Source of the DNA: Blastocladiella emersonii ATCC 22665
Lineage: Eukaryota > Blastocladiomycota > Blastocladiomycetes > Blastocladiales > Blastocladiaceae
Length of the DNA: 64,000 nucleotides
Assembly (NCBI GenBank): GCA_025594325.1
Contig: JANHCV010000014.1
Location: 620,001-684,000, forward strand
Direction: 5' to 3'
The position numbers and the translations under genes were made by a program. Positions 41,329-50,969 of this stretch are shown one piece after another; positions within the stretch are counted from its first letter, which is position 1; each line of letters opens with the position of its first letter. The notes beneath the pieces were generated by a model. The model was not told the origin of the DNA, made no database searches, and worked only from the letters and a program-made list of their open reading frames with translations.

Positions 41329-42009
41329 ATGAAGCGACATGAGCGGTCATGCTGCTCCGCGGCTGTGCCAATCCCGCGTCTGATTCGCTGCTTCGCGAGG
41401 CTCGCAACCGCTGCCGCGCGCCTGTTGCAGCTCGACAACGCCACATGCCCTGCGCCCGTTGCTGTTACCGCGAGTCTCCGCGTCCCGCTCACGGCGCCTT
41501 TCGTGCTACTCTGTTCCTCAGCTGCGTCCTCTGCACCCTCAGTCGACACGCGGATCGTGCGCGTCGCTGCGCCCGGGCCCGGCTCGGCCATCTCACACAT
41601 CGCGCTGCAAGCCGTGAGCTGCGACCACGCCGTCCGCGAGACGCTTGACACGCTCACCGGGCAGCCGCGAAACCGCGACCTCGCGGTCCTCGACAGGTCC
41701 GAAATTACGGCCAGCGACCGCGACGGCCGCCTCGCCCCACCGTCCGAGCTGCACCTTGCGCGGCTGGTCGCCGAGCGCGCCCCGACCCAGACCCCGATCT
41801 TCCAGAACCGCGCCGCACGTGGTGCCACTGCGTGGATCGGGATCTTCGCGCTCGGCGGGCGGCGAGTGGCGGCTCATCGCTGCACCGGCGACAAGTCGCG
41901 GACCGGCTGCTGCGGACGTCTCGTGCAGCTGGTGGAGGGGATCGCGGCGCGCATGGCGGGACAGGGCGGGGTTGTCGGTCGCACCGCGCTTTCGGCGGGA
42001 CGCGAGTGA
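41329..42009 (+). CDS. Hypothetical protein
   Basis: 226 codons from ATGAAGCGACATGAG. No family recognised. It is called because third positions are overwhelmingly G or C through the middle (for example the codons for LDTLTGQPRNRDLAVLDRSE and LAPPSELHLARLVAERAPTQ), composition is protein-like, and a box identical to that of G2 lies just upstream. The N-terminus is Cys/Ala-rich with a hydrophobic PLTAPFVLLCSSAAS stretch. The opposite strand also has an ORF over 41319-41828 with poorer composition. Could be a truncated relic. Confidence 0.4.
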   Translation: MKRHERSCCSAAVPIPRLIRCFARLATAAARLLQLDNATCPAPVAVTASLRVPLTAPFVLLCSSAASSAPSVDTRIVRVAAPGPGSAISHIALQAVSCDHAVRETLDTLTGQPRNRDLAVLDRSEITASDRDGRLAPPSELHLARLVAERAPTQTPIFQNRAARGATAWIGIFALGGRRVAAHRCTGDKSRTGCCGRLVQLVEGIAARMAGQGGVVGRTALSAGRE

Positions 42010-42154
42010 ATATCACAGCGGCGATGCACGCGCCGCTCATGACCTCGGCGGGACCGAAGCTCGATTTGGTCTACCGCGGGATACCGCGATCACGCACGTC
42101 GTCACTCCCAGTCGTTTCGCATCGTACGAACTCGGGCAGCTATATTGACCGAGT

Positions 42155-42667
42155 TCACCAGCGCACAATCTCCTTGGGCTTCTGCTTGGGCGTTGGGTCG
42201 AGCGGCGTCGACTGGGCGCGGAGCAGGTCCTCGAGCTCGCCGGGCGACGGCGGGACGAAGGTGTCGGGCGGCTTCTGGACGGGGACCATGTCCCAGTCGT
42301 CGAGCGCGTCGGGGCTCGAGCCCGAGTGCAGGCGCTACACTCACGGCAGCGGTCAGCCTCTACTCGCAACCAACTCGCAAAGAAACTCGAGACAGCGTAC
42401 AAAGTACTCTTCGCGAATATCAAAACTCTTGCGCTTCTTCCCGTCAAGCGCGAGCCGCTGCTCCTGCGACAGCTTCTGGACGCGCGACGAGTTGTACTCG
42501 ACCTTGGTCTCGGTCAGGTGGGCGAGCGCGAACGAGCCGCCGACCAGGATGCCGATGAGCGGGAGCCCGAACAGGAGGAACGGCCGTTGCCGCACGTTCT
42601 TGGACAGGCCCATGTTCGCGCCGCCGCCGCCGATGGTGCGCCGCGCGCGCGGGAGAGAGTCGGACAT
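42155..42667 (-). CDS. COX16: Cytochrome c oxidase assembly protein COX16
   Basis: Exons 42401..42667 and 42155..42334 (66-bp GTACGC...TAG intron); 148 residues. A mitochondrial inner-membrane helix (PFLLFGLPLIGILVGGSFAL) follows a basic N-terminus. KKRKSFDIREEYFRL is created across the splice and matches yeast Cox16 (DRRKVDIKEEYYRL). DDWDMVPVQKP then fits the family's D.W..VRV.RP end. The protein helps complex IV assembly at the Cox2 copper-delivery step. It has a longer C-terminus than yeast (GELEDLLRAQSTPLDPTPKQ). Confidence 0.88.
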
Positions 42668-42872
42668 GGTTTGCAAGAAGACGTTGCAGGGAGTTACGTG
42701 GTCGTCAGATACATGGGGCCCGCGGTGGGGTGGGGTGAGGGGAGCGGCGGCCGCGGCGGTGGGGCGCAGCGTGTTTGACTCGCGGCGCTCTCGCTTCCCC
42801 GAAGCCTCACCGTGACGACGACCGAGAGGTATCGAGTAAAAGTCGTATATGTGTACAGGTAGAGGTTTAGAT

Positions 42873-43709
42873 TTACATGACAAAGGCGTCCTTGAGCGAC
42901 TCGTCGAGGGCGGACTTGAGCTCCTTGATGCCCTGCGACGACTTGCCCTTGACGCGGTCGCCGTGGCCGCCGTAGTTCTTGGACGCGGCGCGCAGGTTCT
43001 TGAGGAACTGCGGGACGCCCTGCTTGACGGCCCAGTTGACGACGGCCGACGGGATCGAGCCCTTGGGGTCGTCAAAGTAGTGCACGTAGACGGCCGTCGA
43101 GTTGTCAGGGTCGGCGCCGGGGCAGAAGACGACAGCCTGGTGGTACTCGGTGACGCGGATCACGCCCGACGCCGGCGCCACGGCCGCGTCGCCGTCCGGG
43201 TCCGACGCCAGCACCACGACGTAGCACGTCTGCCCGTGCGAGTTGTGCATCTCGCGCGCGTCGCGCACAAACACGTAGTCGCGGTCCGACATGAGCGGCA
43301 CCGGGTACTTGACGCGCCAGTACACGCGCTCCTCGTGCTCCATGTCGGCCGTGTCGGCCTTGGCGTACCGCGCCACGTCGTCGTCCTCGTCGCTGCTCTC
43401 GCCGCCCGTCCCAGCCCCCGCGTCGGCGCCCGGCTGCAGCAGCACGCGCAGGTGCTCCTTCTTGATGTTGTCCCACTTGCGCCGGTAGTCGAGGTCCATG
43501 TACACCTGGAACGCGGTGGTCGCGTTGAGGCCGTCGAGCTCGCCCACGGCCTTGTACTCGAACAGGTCGGCGTTGGCCGCGCCTGCCTTGGGCCGCCGGT
43601 GGATCGCGATCCCGTCCACCTTGCCCACCGACTCCCACCCCTCGAGGTCGGGCGACTCGAAGTCGTTGAGGATCCGGTCGAACTCGTTGGTCGGCATGTC
43701 CTGGACCAT
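42873..43709 (-). CDS. START-domain lipid-transfer protein, PCTP/STARD2-like
   Basis: Single exon, 278 residues, almost all START domain. Matches to phosphatidylcholine transfer protein: YMDLDYRRKWD, YWRVKYPVPLMSDRDYVFVR, YFDDPKGSIPSAVVNWAVKQ and GVPQFLKNLRAA. An acidic Ser/Asp insert (GGESSDEDDDVARY) sits in the middle. The family moves a single phospholipid between membranes in the cytosol. The start could also be the ATG at 43697 (MPTNEF). No targeting signal seen. Confidence 0.85.
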   Translation of the reverse strand: MVQDMPTNEFDRILNDFESPDLEGWESVGKVDGIAIHRRPKAGAANADLFEYKAVGELDGLNATTAFQVYMDLDYRRKWDNIKKEHLRVLLQPGADAGAGTGGESSDEDDDVARYAKADTADMEHEERVYWRVKYPVPLMSDRDYVFVRDAREMHNSHGQTCYVVVLASDPDGDAAVAPASGVIRVTEYHQAVVFCPGADPDNSTAVYVHYFDDPKGSIPSAVVNWAVKQGVPQFLKNLRAASKNYGGHGDRVKGKSSQGIKELKSALDESLKDAFVM

Positions 43710-44563
43710 GGCGGTGGCGATGATGCGTCAAGCGAGTGCGTGGTGTTGATGGCGTAGCAAGATCGCGGGGCAGCGTACGGGAGAGAAGGGGTTGCACCGA
43801 GTGCAGAGGCTTTATACGGGCGGCCGCGGGAGTAGGGGGAGGGGAGGGGAGGGTTCCTTGGTCGGGGGCTCGCTCGCGGCGCGGTGGCGCAACGCCCGGC
43901 CCGGCACGTCGGACTCGGCGCCGCACTCGCCGCACACGGCCCCACGCTGACCGCTGGGTCCTCTGCGCCCACACGATCACATCACTCGCGCCAACAGCCG
44001 ATCCGATGACGCCGAGCATGAAAATATGAAGGAGAGCAGGGTGACATCACCTCCGCCGCCGTTGACGAGACGACCCCCGATCACGGTCGCTTCGACGCGG
44101 CAGGCTCCGGACGAGCTCTAGAGCGCGACGGAGTGCCGTGCCTGACTCGCAAGAGCTGCCGAGCGAGCAGCAGCGCGGCAGACTGCGAGACACCAAGTGC
44201 GGCTGCCGCTCCCAGACGCCAGCCCTGGGGCTCGAGTCGACGAGCCCCACGCGATGACGAGTGCCCGCTCCAAGGTCTCTCATCTTGCAGGAAGATCGAT
44301 CCGACCGATCCCGCTGCAGGTCCAGATCGGGCTCTGGGCGCTTAACCGCCGCAGCGCAGGCCGCGGCGTTCGCGGTGCGAGACGTTGTGGCGTCGCGGTC
44401 ACATGATATCGAAACGCGTCTCGCACCGCCGCGACCTCGGCGCGAGTGAAGCTCACCTCGCTTCTCAACCGATGCGAATGATCACAAGCATTGGGAGGAC
44501 ACTCAAATGAAAGAACCAGAACGAAATATTGAACAAAACAAGCAAAATGTCAAACGAACGCCG
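43710..44563. other. Intergenic upstream of the START-domain gene
   Basis: 854 bp. Apart from the inverted repeat at 44372 I see no gene, repeat or RNA signature. Confidence 0.5.
44372..44429. promoter_or_regulatory. Inverted repeat enclosing TCACATGAT
   Basis: Arms GCGGTGCGAGACG (44372-44384) and CGTCTCGCACCGC (44417-44429), 13 bp each and perfect, enclose GGTCACATGATATC. Same construction as 24069-24105. It lies about 660 bp upstream of the START-domain gene and 135 bp past the 3' end of BTB member 2. Confidence 0.6.
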
Positions 44564-45549
44564 TTACTCCTTCTTGGCCTCGCTGCCCGCGAGCGTGATG
44601 GTCTTGAGCTCCTCGTCGATAAGTGCAACGGCCTGCGATCGCGCCGCCGACGCGAGGCGCGGGCACTCGAGCATACCTGCAAACTTCATCATGGAGCGCC
44701 AGTCGTCCACATCGAGGTCAGCCGGGTCGACAGCCAGTTTCGAGAGCGCGGGCTTGATTGAGTCGGGAAGCGGCGAGCCGGGCAGCCAGTCGGTGTAACA
44801 GTGGACAAGGGCGAGCACAAAGATGTCGTGAGACCACGCTGGGAGCTCAATTGGCTTAGTCGGGCTGGACGGGCGCGCCAAAGCGCCGCGAAACATGCGG
44901 TCAAAGAAGGGCGACGTCGGAATGAGAATCGCGCGCGAGGCGAAGATGGGCTCGGTCGCGTCACCAGGGAGAAAATGCGCGTCCGATGCCAAGGGGTCGT
45001 TGAACAGTAGGGCCATGTTTTCCACGGAGCGCGCGACAACAGGGCTGCTAGTAAGCTGGCTGTTGGCAAGTGGCACAGGGGACGTGTGCGGCTCGAAACG
45101 GACGGTAATCATCCAGAGTGTATCCCACAGTTCGTTTCGGTACAAGGAGTCCCAAGCGGGAGTTGTGTTGGCGGCATTTGGAGCAAGAGTGAAGCTGAAG
45201 CGAGCCTTTTCCGTTCCAGCGTGAAAGTAACACTCAATCTCGCAAAGTACGGTCAGAGATTCAGAACCGGACTCAACCTTGACGCCAACACTGCAGCACA
45301 CGTCGTGTTTGTACACGACTTCAACTCTGAAGCGGCGTTTGGACAGAACTTGGTTGCGAGCAAATGGGGTCGCAATTCCTTGTCTTCGAAAGCGCTCTGC
45401 TGCCTTCGTGTCAATGGCAAAGTGATGCAAAGGCAAGCCCTTGTGTACGATAGTGTGTGGAGTCAAAAAGCCGGTCTAATGGTCGGCTTATTCATGTCAG
45501 CCTGGTTCCATTCGTTGAAGAATTCATCCACGTCTACCCCTAGATTCAT
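44564..45549 (-). CDS. BTB/POZ-domain protein, family member 2
   Basis: Exons 45538..45549 (12 nt, MNLG) and 44564..45475; 62-bp intron with donor GTAGAC; 307 residues. The N-terminal domain starts TGFLTPHTIVHKGLPLHHFA. BTB part: SDAHFLPGDATEPIFASRAI, LIPTSPFFDRMF, LPAWSHDIFVLALVHCYTDW. Tail: DSIKPALSKLAVDPADLDV and RSMMKFAGMLECPRLASAAR. Closest in design to members 1, 3 and 4; the N-terminal domain has diverged most. Confidence 0.75.
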
Positions 45550-46290
45550 GGCAAAAACGGGTGGAGCGAGAGAAGAGTAGGGTTGGTCCGCTCGCACGCA
45601 TTTGAGAGCCCGAGGCAAGCTGGACACGGGTGGACACGGTCACGTGCGATGACCTCCGCGTGGGTCAGCCAGAGAGAAGATGCGAGCAAACCTGTGTGTG
45701 CCCTCGCGTCGCCGACGCACAGCTCTGCTCGCCCTGCAGGTCGTAGAACACGGCGTAAAGCCAGTGTATGGAGTGCCAAGGACTCGAGTTGAGGCCGCAG
45801 TAATACCACTGCACCAAGATGCGCGTGTCACTTGATTGCAGATACGTTTTAATTGATGCGGACGCTGATGGCGGCGGCGTTCTCGGGTGAAAATGTGTGG
45901 GTTCTGCGCACAATTGCGGTTTAGTTGGCCGGCTCAGCTTCAACATTTCCCGTGTCCCCTTCACAAGCCCAAAACTAGATGTCGTCCATGCTGTCGTCCG
46001 TGTTGATCGGCGATTCCATTAGAGCACGACCCATTATCTCATTGAACGCATTGTACGAGCGAGAGAACGGCTTGGGTGTGCGCGCGTCGCAAGGGTTGCG
46101 CGACTACGATGTCAAGCTGCGACGTCGCACAAAGCCTTGTCACTCAGGACCATACAGCGAGCGTCCAAACTCTTCAAATCTTGACAATGATATGGTTTAG
46201 AATCGATAGAAATCCAAATCATGGCGAGAAAACAAACAAACAACAACAACAACAACAGCACGAGCACGAGCAGGAAAACATCTTTTTGGA
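45550..46290. other. Intergenic with AAC-repeat microsatellite
   Basis: 741 bp between BTB members 2 and 3. An (A)AAC/CAA run spans 46231-46256, followed by GAGCAC units to 46274. A minus-strand 99-codon ORF at 45665-45964 (ILVQWYYCGLNSSPWHS) has protein-like composition but no start context or homologue in the window. Confidence 0.45.
45631..45651. promoter_or_regulatory. GGACACGGTCACGTG element upstream of BTB member 2
   Basis: TGGACACGGTCACGTGCGAT about 85 bp upstream of the start; the BTB-family variant of the composite box (GACACG + TCACG), as at 11248 and 49385. Confidence 0.5.
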
Positions 46291-47244
46291 CTAGGCCAAA
46301 CCAGCAGACTTGAAGATCTTGAACTCCTCGCCAAGAAGTGCCATGGCCTGAGACTGAGCCGCGGAAGCGAGGTCAATGCATTCAAGCATGCCGGCGAGCT
46401 TCGCCATGGAGCGCCAATCGTCAAGGTCGAGTTCGGCCAGGTCCACCGAGAGCGAGGTGAGCGAGGGCTTGATCGATTCAGGAAGCGGGACACCAGGCAG
46501 CCACTTGGTGTAGAGGTGGACGAGCGCGAGGATAAAGACACTGCGAGGCCACGCAGGAAGCTTGATCGGGTCGTTCGAGTTGGTCTGGCGCGACCACTCG
46601 CCGCGGAACATGAGGTCGAAGAAGGGCGAGGTCGGGATCAGGATCGCGCGCGAGGCGTAGATAGGCTCGGTCGCGTCGCCAGGAAGAAACTGCACGTCCG
46701 AAGCCAAAGGCTCGTTGAACAGGCGGCACATTTCGTCAACGGTGCGCGTGATAAGTTGCGGTCCAAAAGTCGTGGTGGTCTTGGACAGCTCGAACGAAAC
46801 AGAAATCATCTCCAGGTTCATCCACAACCAGCGCATGACAAAGGGGTCCCACATAACCACCTCGGTCAAAGCGTTGGAGGCGGGGGTGAAAGTTGAGGAA
46901 AATGTGTCCTTGCGGCAGCCAGCGTGACACACGAGCGTGCAATTGAAGGGGGAACAATCAGCCCCGTCGCGACCGTTGCCCACGACGACCGAGATGCACC
47001 ACTTCGATTTGGAAGTCTCTCGAAGCTGAACGTAAAAGGAACGACGATCGAGAACACGACTGACCACTGAAGGGGTCTGAAGGCCGTCGTCCTTGTACAG
47101 CTCCGCTTTCCGCGGGTCCATGACGAACTGGTGCACGGACGTGCCGTTGTCGCTGGTATCCACCGCGTAAAAGGCAATCTACGGCTGTAGCGATCAGCAT
47201 TGAGCTGCCTCGAGAGCGGGCTTGTATGAAAAACGCACCTCCAT
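46291..47244 (-). CDS. BTB/POZ-domain protein, family member 3
   Basis: Exons 47239..47244 (6 nt, ME) and 46291..47178; 60-bp intron, GTGCGT...TAG; 297 residues. Starts MEIAFYAVDTSDNGTSVHQF. BTB part: SDVQFLPGDATEPIYASRAI, LIPTSPFFDLMFRGEWSRQT, LPAWPRSVFILALVHLYTKW. Tail as in member 1 (ESIKPSLTSLSVDLAELDLD). The first exon is even shorter than in its paralogues; only ATGGAG before a consensus donor fits the frame and alignment. Confidence 0.73.
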
Positions 47245-47492
47245 GATGACAAGCTCCTTTGGTCCGCCGTGCTCGTATCTGGAGAGAACGGCTCCTCGCA
47301 CATCTCTTCATTTTGAGGAGCGCCGGCCCCGCAGCGGCCTGAACACTCACTGGAACGGATCTAGAATCCAGGCTAGACACGCACTAGATCGTAACTGGAA
47401 CCGAGACGGAGCTGAGCTTGACACGGTCATAAGCAGGACGCATCAGGTTTGAGGTGAAGACCAGCAGCACCCTGACGCTAGACGCGAGACTC

Positions 47493-47518
47493 GAGACGCG
47501 TCTCGACATCATGTGACA
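47493..47518. promoter_or_regulatory. Composite box upstream of BTB member 3
   Basis: Palindromic GAGACGCGTCTC followed by GACATCATGTGACA, about 250 bp upstream of BTB member 3. Confidence 0.5.
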
Positions 47519-47540
47519 TGGTTTCATGACGCGACGCGCG

Positions 47541-47556
47541 ATGCTGTTTCCCATCA
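47541..47556. repeat. Target-site duplication, left copy
   Basis: ATGCTGTTTCCCATCA, identical to 48152-48167. Confidence 0.85.
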
Positions 47557-48151
47557 GGCAGTGGCCCTCGCTGACGCAGCGGTGGCCCGCCGACACAACG
47601 GCGGAACCCTCGCTGCGCACCCGGCCCTCCGACCAGCATTCGGGATCCCCGTCAACGACGACGGCTCCCCGCTGACCGTCGGGCCGGCCCTGACCCTTTT
47701 TGACCCCCTGCATGGCTCGTGGATCGACGCCCGCGTCGCCCCGCGACTCGGCGACTGGCAAGTCGCTGAGGACCCTAGCTTCCCGCCAGGGCCGCCGTAG
47801 CGCATCCCTGCACCACCGGGCGCGTCTGGACTAGCCCTAGTCTAGCTCGCGCCTGGAGGGTGTGCGGCGACATGCGCTGAGCTGCGGGGCACGCTCACAC
47901 GCTCCGCTACCGCCAGGTGGGTCGAGATTTGGGGCAGCCGGGTTGGAGGGTTCTCGGCCTCGGGCCAGTCTCCCTGCCAGCCTCCCTGCCTCCGCGCGCG
48001 CCCAGCCCCATAGGTTTTTCTCCTGTTGTGCTGCCGTTCGTGAGCTCTGTTTGGTGACTGTGTGGTGACGATGAGTCGTTTTTTGTCTTTCCTTTGCAAT
48101 TTTCCTCCTCTAGCACGTGAATACACCTGGGCGAATCTTCAAAAAAAAAAA
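47557..48151 (+). mobile_element. 5'-truncated poly(A) retroelement or retrocopy insertion
   Basis: 595-bp insert whose plus strand ends in a 12-A run (48141-48152), flanked by a 16-bp direct repeat. Both marks point to target-primed reverse transcription by a non-LTR element. It opens in mid-ORF: AVALADAAVARRHNGG... to GSWIDARVAPRLGDWQVAED and a stop at 47798-47800, then about 340 bp of 3' UTR-like sequence. No reverse-transcriptase motif remains, so it may be the tail of a LINE, a SINE-like unit or a processed copy of a host mRNA. It is absent elsewhere in the window. Confidence 0.75.
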
Positions 48152-48167
48152 ATGCTGTTTCCCATCA
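48152..48167. repeat. Target-site duplication, right copy
   Basis: ATGCTGTTTCCCATCA directly after the poly(A) run; pairs with 47541-47556. Confidence 0.85.
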
Positions 48168-48277
48168 CCCCTCAACAAAAGGGTTTACCGCCCAGCAATT
48201 GCACGTCTCGAATGATACAACAGGAAAACAGCGTGTTTAGAACAAACATCGGACAGCTACAATGAGAGCGAGATCGA

Positions 48278-49284
48278 TTACTCTTCCTTGGCCTTGGTCG
48301 CATCGCCCATGGCGCCAGCAAGTTCGATGGCCTTGAACTCCTTGTCGATGAGAGCGATAGCCTTCGACCGAGCCGCCGCCGCGAGATCAACACACTCGAG
48401 CATGCCCGCGAGCTTCATCATCGAGCGCCAGTCGTCGAGCTCGAAATGAGCGAGATCCACAGAAAGAGCGGCAAGAGCTGGCTTGATAGGCTCGGGAAGC
48501 GGGGTACCAGGCAGCCAGTCGGTGTAGAGGTGGACGAGCGCGAGGACGAAGACGTCGTGAGACCAAGCCGGGAGCTTGATTGGATCGGCAGAGTTGGAGA
48601 GGCGCGACCACTCGCCGCGGAACATGAGAGCGAAAAAGGGCGAGGCCGTTGCGAGGATAGCGCGTGAAGCGGAGACAGGCTCGGTCGCGTCACCAGGAAG
48701 AAAATGAGCGTCGGATACAGTCGAATCGTTGAAAATCTGGCACATGTCCTGGACCGAGCGAACAAGGCCAGTCGAAGCTGCCAGTTTGGCCGATGCAGCT
48801 GCTTTGGGGGTCGAAAATGAGACAGAGACCAGCTTGAGATAGCGTGGCAAATAAGTCTCGTCGATGCCGTCAAACACAACCGTGGCCGAGCTGGAGAGCG
48901 GCGAAGCAGTCACTTCGATGGTCTTAGTGTACGAAGACGACCCATGAACGGTGACCGTGCAAGAAACGGTTGAGACTGGCAAGTCGCCCTTTTCAAGTAC
49001 AAGGGTCGTTTTCCACTTGGACGAGTACGAGGTTGTCGGAAACTGCGTAAAGAGAAGATAGAAAGAGCGAGAGCCAAGTACTCCACCCGCAGCAGTTGGC
49101 GGAGTTTGGAAGCCGTTTTTAGCCTCGTTCAGCGGGTCCTCGTTCTTCAAAGCAAAGCGATGGACGTAGGCGTCGCCGTCCTTCGACGTGCAGGCTGAGA
49201 AGAATAGTTTCTATGGGAGATCGTTAACGCTTCATTCTTTTCCGTTGCGGGTGCGAAGGTCCGGTAGCGTACTGCGAGATTCAT
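48278..49284 (-). CDS. BTB/POZ-domain protein, family member 4
   Basis: Exons 49273..49284 (12 nt, MNLA) and 48278..49210; 62-bp intron, GTACGC...TAG; 314 residues. N-terminal domain begins KLFFSACTSKDGDAYVHRFA. BTB part: SDAHFLPGDATEPVSASRAI, LATASPFFALMFRGEWSRLS, LPAWSHDVFVLALVHLYTDW. Tail: EPIKPALAALSVDLAHFELD, RSMMKLAGMLECVDLAAAAR. Closest to member 1 in the N-terminal domain (TPP.(A/S)AGG.LG) and in its upstream region. Confidence 0.77.
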
Positions 49285-49384
49285 GGAAGCGCGGTTGAGC
49301 CAAGCACAGGGAGCGGCGATGTCAGTTCCGCATTTCGGGCGTAAAAGATGTCGCGGTGTTCCTCTGCTGCACCTGGACACCAAC

Positions 49385-49477
49385 TTGGACACGCTCACGA
49401 GGCCAGCCTGCCCCACATGTCAAGCCACGGCGCGACGCGACGCTCATCCGCCCGTGATGGCGTTCCTGATCGGGGGC
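49385..49477. promoter_or_regulatory. Upstream segment shared with BTB member 1, bidirectional
   Basis: TTGGACACGCTCACGAGG and, 26 bp later, CGCGACGCGACGCTCAT...CGTGATGGCG.TCCTGATCGGGG, matching 11248-11343. It lies in the 308-bp gap between divergent BTB member 4 and EI24. Confidence 0.5.
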
Positions 49478-49592
49478 TCGGCGTGACCAGCTGCGGCGCC
49501 ACACCGCCGCCCCATCTCTCCTGCTCCTCGCCGTTCTCCCCGCTGCTCCTTTCGCTCTCCCGCACACCCTTGCAACGCATCAACTCCATGCA

Positions 49593-50699
49593 ATGACCAC
49601 CTTACCGAATCTGAGCAAAGAAGCCTCGGACGGCGCGTCGACATCGAGCTCGGGGCGCAGCTCGACGCGCTCGTCGCCGGCGCGCACGCGCCTGTCCCTG
49701 CCACGTCGCCGCGCGGGGTTCATCGAGACGCTCGTGACGATCCATCACCAGGTGATTCTGGGCCTGCACGACTCGGTGGTGAACTTCCGGTCGGCGCTCG
49801 GCGTGGTGGCGGGGTCGGGGACGATCCGGTCGCTGGCGGTCAAGTGTTTCCTGGTGAACGGGGTGCTGCTGCTCGGGAGCACGCTGTTCTACCGGGTCGT
49901 GATCAAGACGTTCATCGCATCGCTGTTCGGCCTGATGCTCGACGACCGTTCGCGGCCGCAGGGCGGCAACGTGGCGTTCCACATCACCAACAAGCTCGTG
50001 TACGCGCTGTACTACATTCTGTGGATGTACCCGATCCACTCGCTGTCGCTGTACCTCAACTCGCGGTGGTACCGGCGGATCGCGAAGCAGGCGCTCGAGA
50101 TCCACGCGGACCGGCTCGAGAAGGCAGGCGACCCCGCGAAAGCCGCCGCGCACGCTGCCGCACACGTCCCGCCCGTGCTCCCGCCCAAGGACCCGAAGCA
50201 GAAGTGGCTCCCGCGCCTGCTCCTCGACAAGCTGCACCGCGTGATGCTCAAGACGGTCTTCATCGCGCTGGCGTACGCGACGTATTTCATGCCGACGGTC
50301 GGCCCCGTGCTCGCGTTCGTGCTCATGTCGTGGAAGAACTCGATGCTGAGCTTCGAGCCCAAGTGGCGCCGGCAGGGGTGGCCGCTCGAGGCGCGCCTGC
50401 GCCACATGGACGAGCGGTGGCCGTACTACCTCGGGTTCGGGTTCCCCGTGGCCGTGCTCGCGTTCCTCAACATCAACAACCCGACGACTAACGCGCTCGT
50501 GTTCGCGCTCCTGCTCCCCGTCTACATTGTCGCCGCCGCGATCTCGGCGCCGCCCCCGCTCGGCGTGCGGCCCAAGTGGCTCGCTGTCGGTTCGGGTAGC
50601 AAGAAGGGCGAGGCCCACGCGTACGCGCACGCGGCAGTCCCGCGGCTGCCCATCTTCTCGGTCATCGGGTTCGCGACGCGCCAGTTCCTGCACCGGTGA
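49593..50699 (+). CDS. EI24: EI24/EPG-4-family membrane protein
   Basis: Single exon, 368 residues. After a Ser/Arg-rich N-terminus come several TM helices (KCFLVNGVLLLGSTLFYRVV, LVYALYYILWMYPIHSLSLY, MLKTVFIALAYATYFMPTVG, LGFGFPVAVLAFLNI). Family blocks: ALYYILWMYPIHSLSLYLNS, and SMLSFEPKWRRQGW...RWPYYLGFG (EI24: FEYKWYNKGW...RWPYYLGFG). EI24/EPG-4 is an ER protein needed for autophagosome maturation in animals and resembles the CysZ fold. A Pro/Ala-rich loop (VPPVLPPKDPKQKW) sits between TM pairs. Confidence 0.85.
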   Translation: MTTLPNLSKEASDGASTSSSGRSSTRSSPARTRLSLPRRRAGFIETLVTIHHQVILGLHDSVVNFRSALGVVAGSGTIRSLAVKCFLVNGVLLLGSTLFYRVVIKTFIASLFGLMLDDRSRPQGGNVAFHITNKLVYALYYILWMYPIHSLSLYLNSRWYRRIAKQALEIHADRLEKAGDPAKAAAHAAAHVPPVLPPKDPKQKWLPRLLLDKLHRVMLKTVFIALAYATYFMPTVGPVLAFVLMSWKNSMLSFEPKWRRQGWPLEARLRHMDERWPYYLGFGFPVAVLAFLNINNPTTNALVFALLLPVYIVAAAISAPPPLGVRPKWLAVGSGSKKGEAHAYAHAAVPRLPIFSVIGFATRQFLHR

Positions 50700-50777
50700 G
50701 TTTTTTCCGTGTACAAAATAGAGATCATGCTTGCTCACGCCCAGAGGTGATCGGCGAAGGTCGGCGGGAGATCTCGG

Positions 50778-50801
50778 GAGACGCGCTGTGACGCCACGTG
50801 G
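50778..50801. promoter_or_regulatory. Composite box upstream of ARG8
   Basis: GAGACGCGCTGTGACGCCAC then GTGG, about 170 bp upstream of ARG8; its second half is CCACGTGG rather than TCACGTGA. Confidence 0.4.
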
Positions 50802-50969
50802 ATCTCGAGTCGAGATAACCGAGATAGCCGCGCGGCTTGACGGGAGATCTTGTCAGATTGCCGCGCGCGCCCTTATCTCCGAGGAACCCGCCGTATAAAA
50901 CTCGCGCCTTCAGCTCGCCCTCCCCCGCGATCCTGCACATACACCTCTGCAACGTAACGCATCGCAACC

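Noticed and set aside
45665-45964. 99-codon minus ORF with WYYCGLNSSPWHS
   Set aside because: Protein-like composition but no start context, splice partners or similarity to anything in the window; noted only as intergenic.
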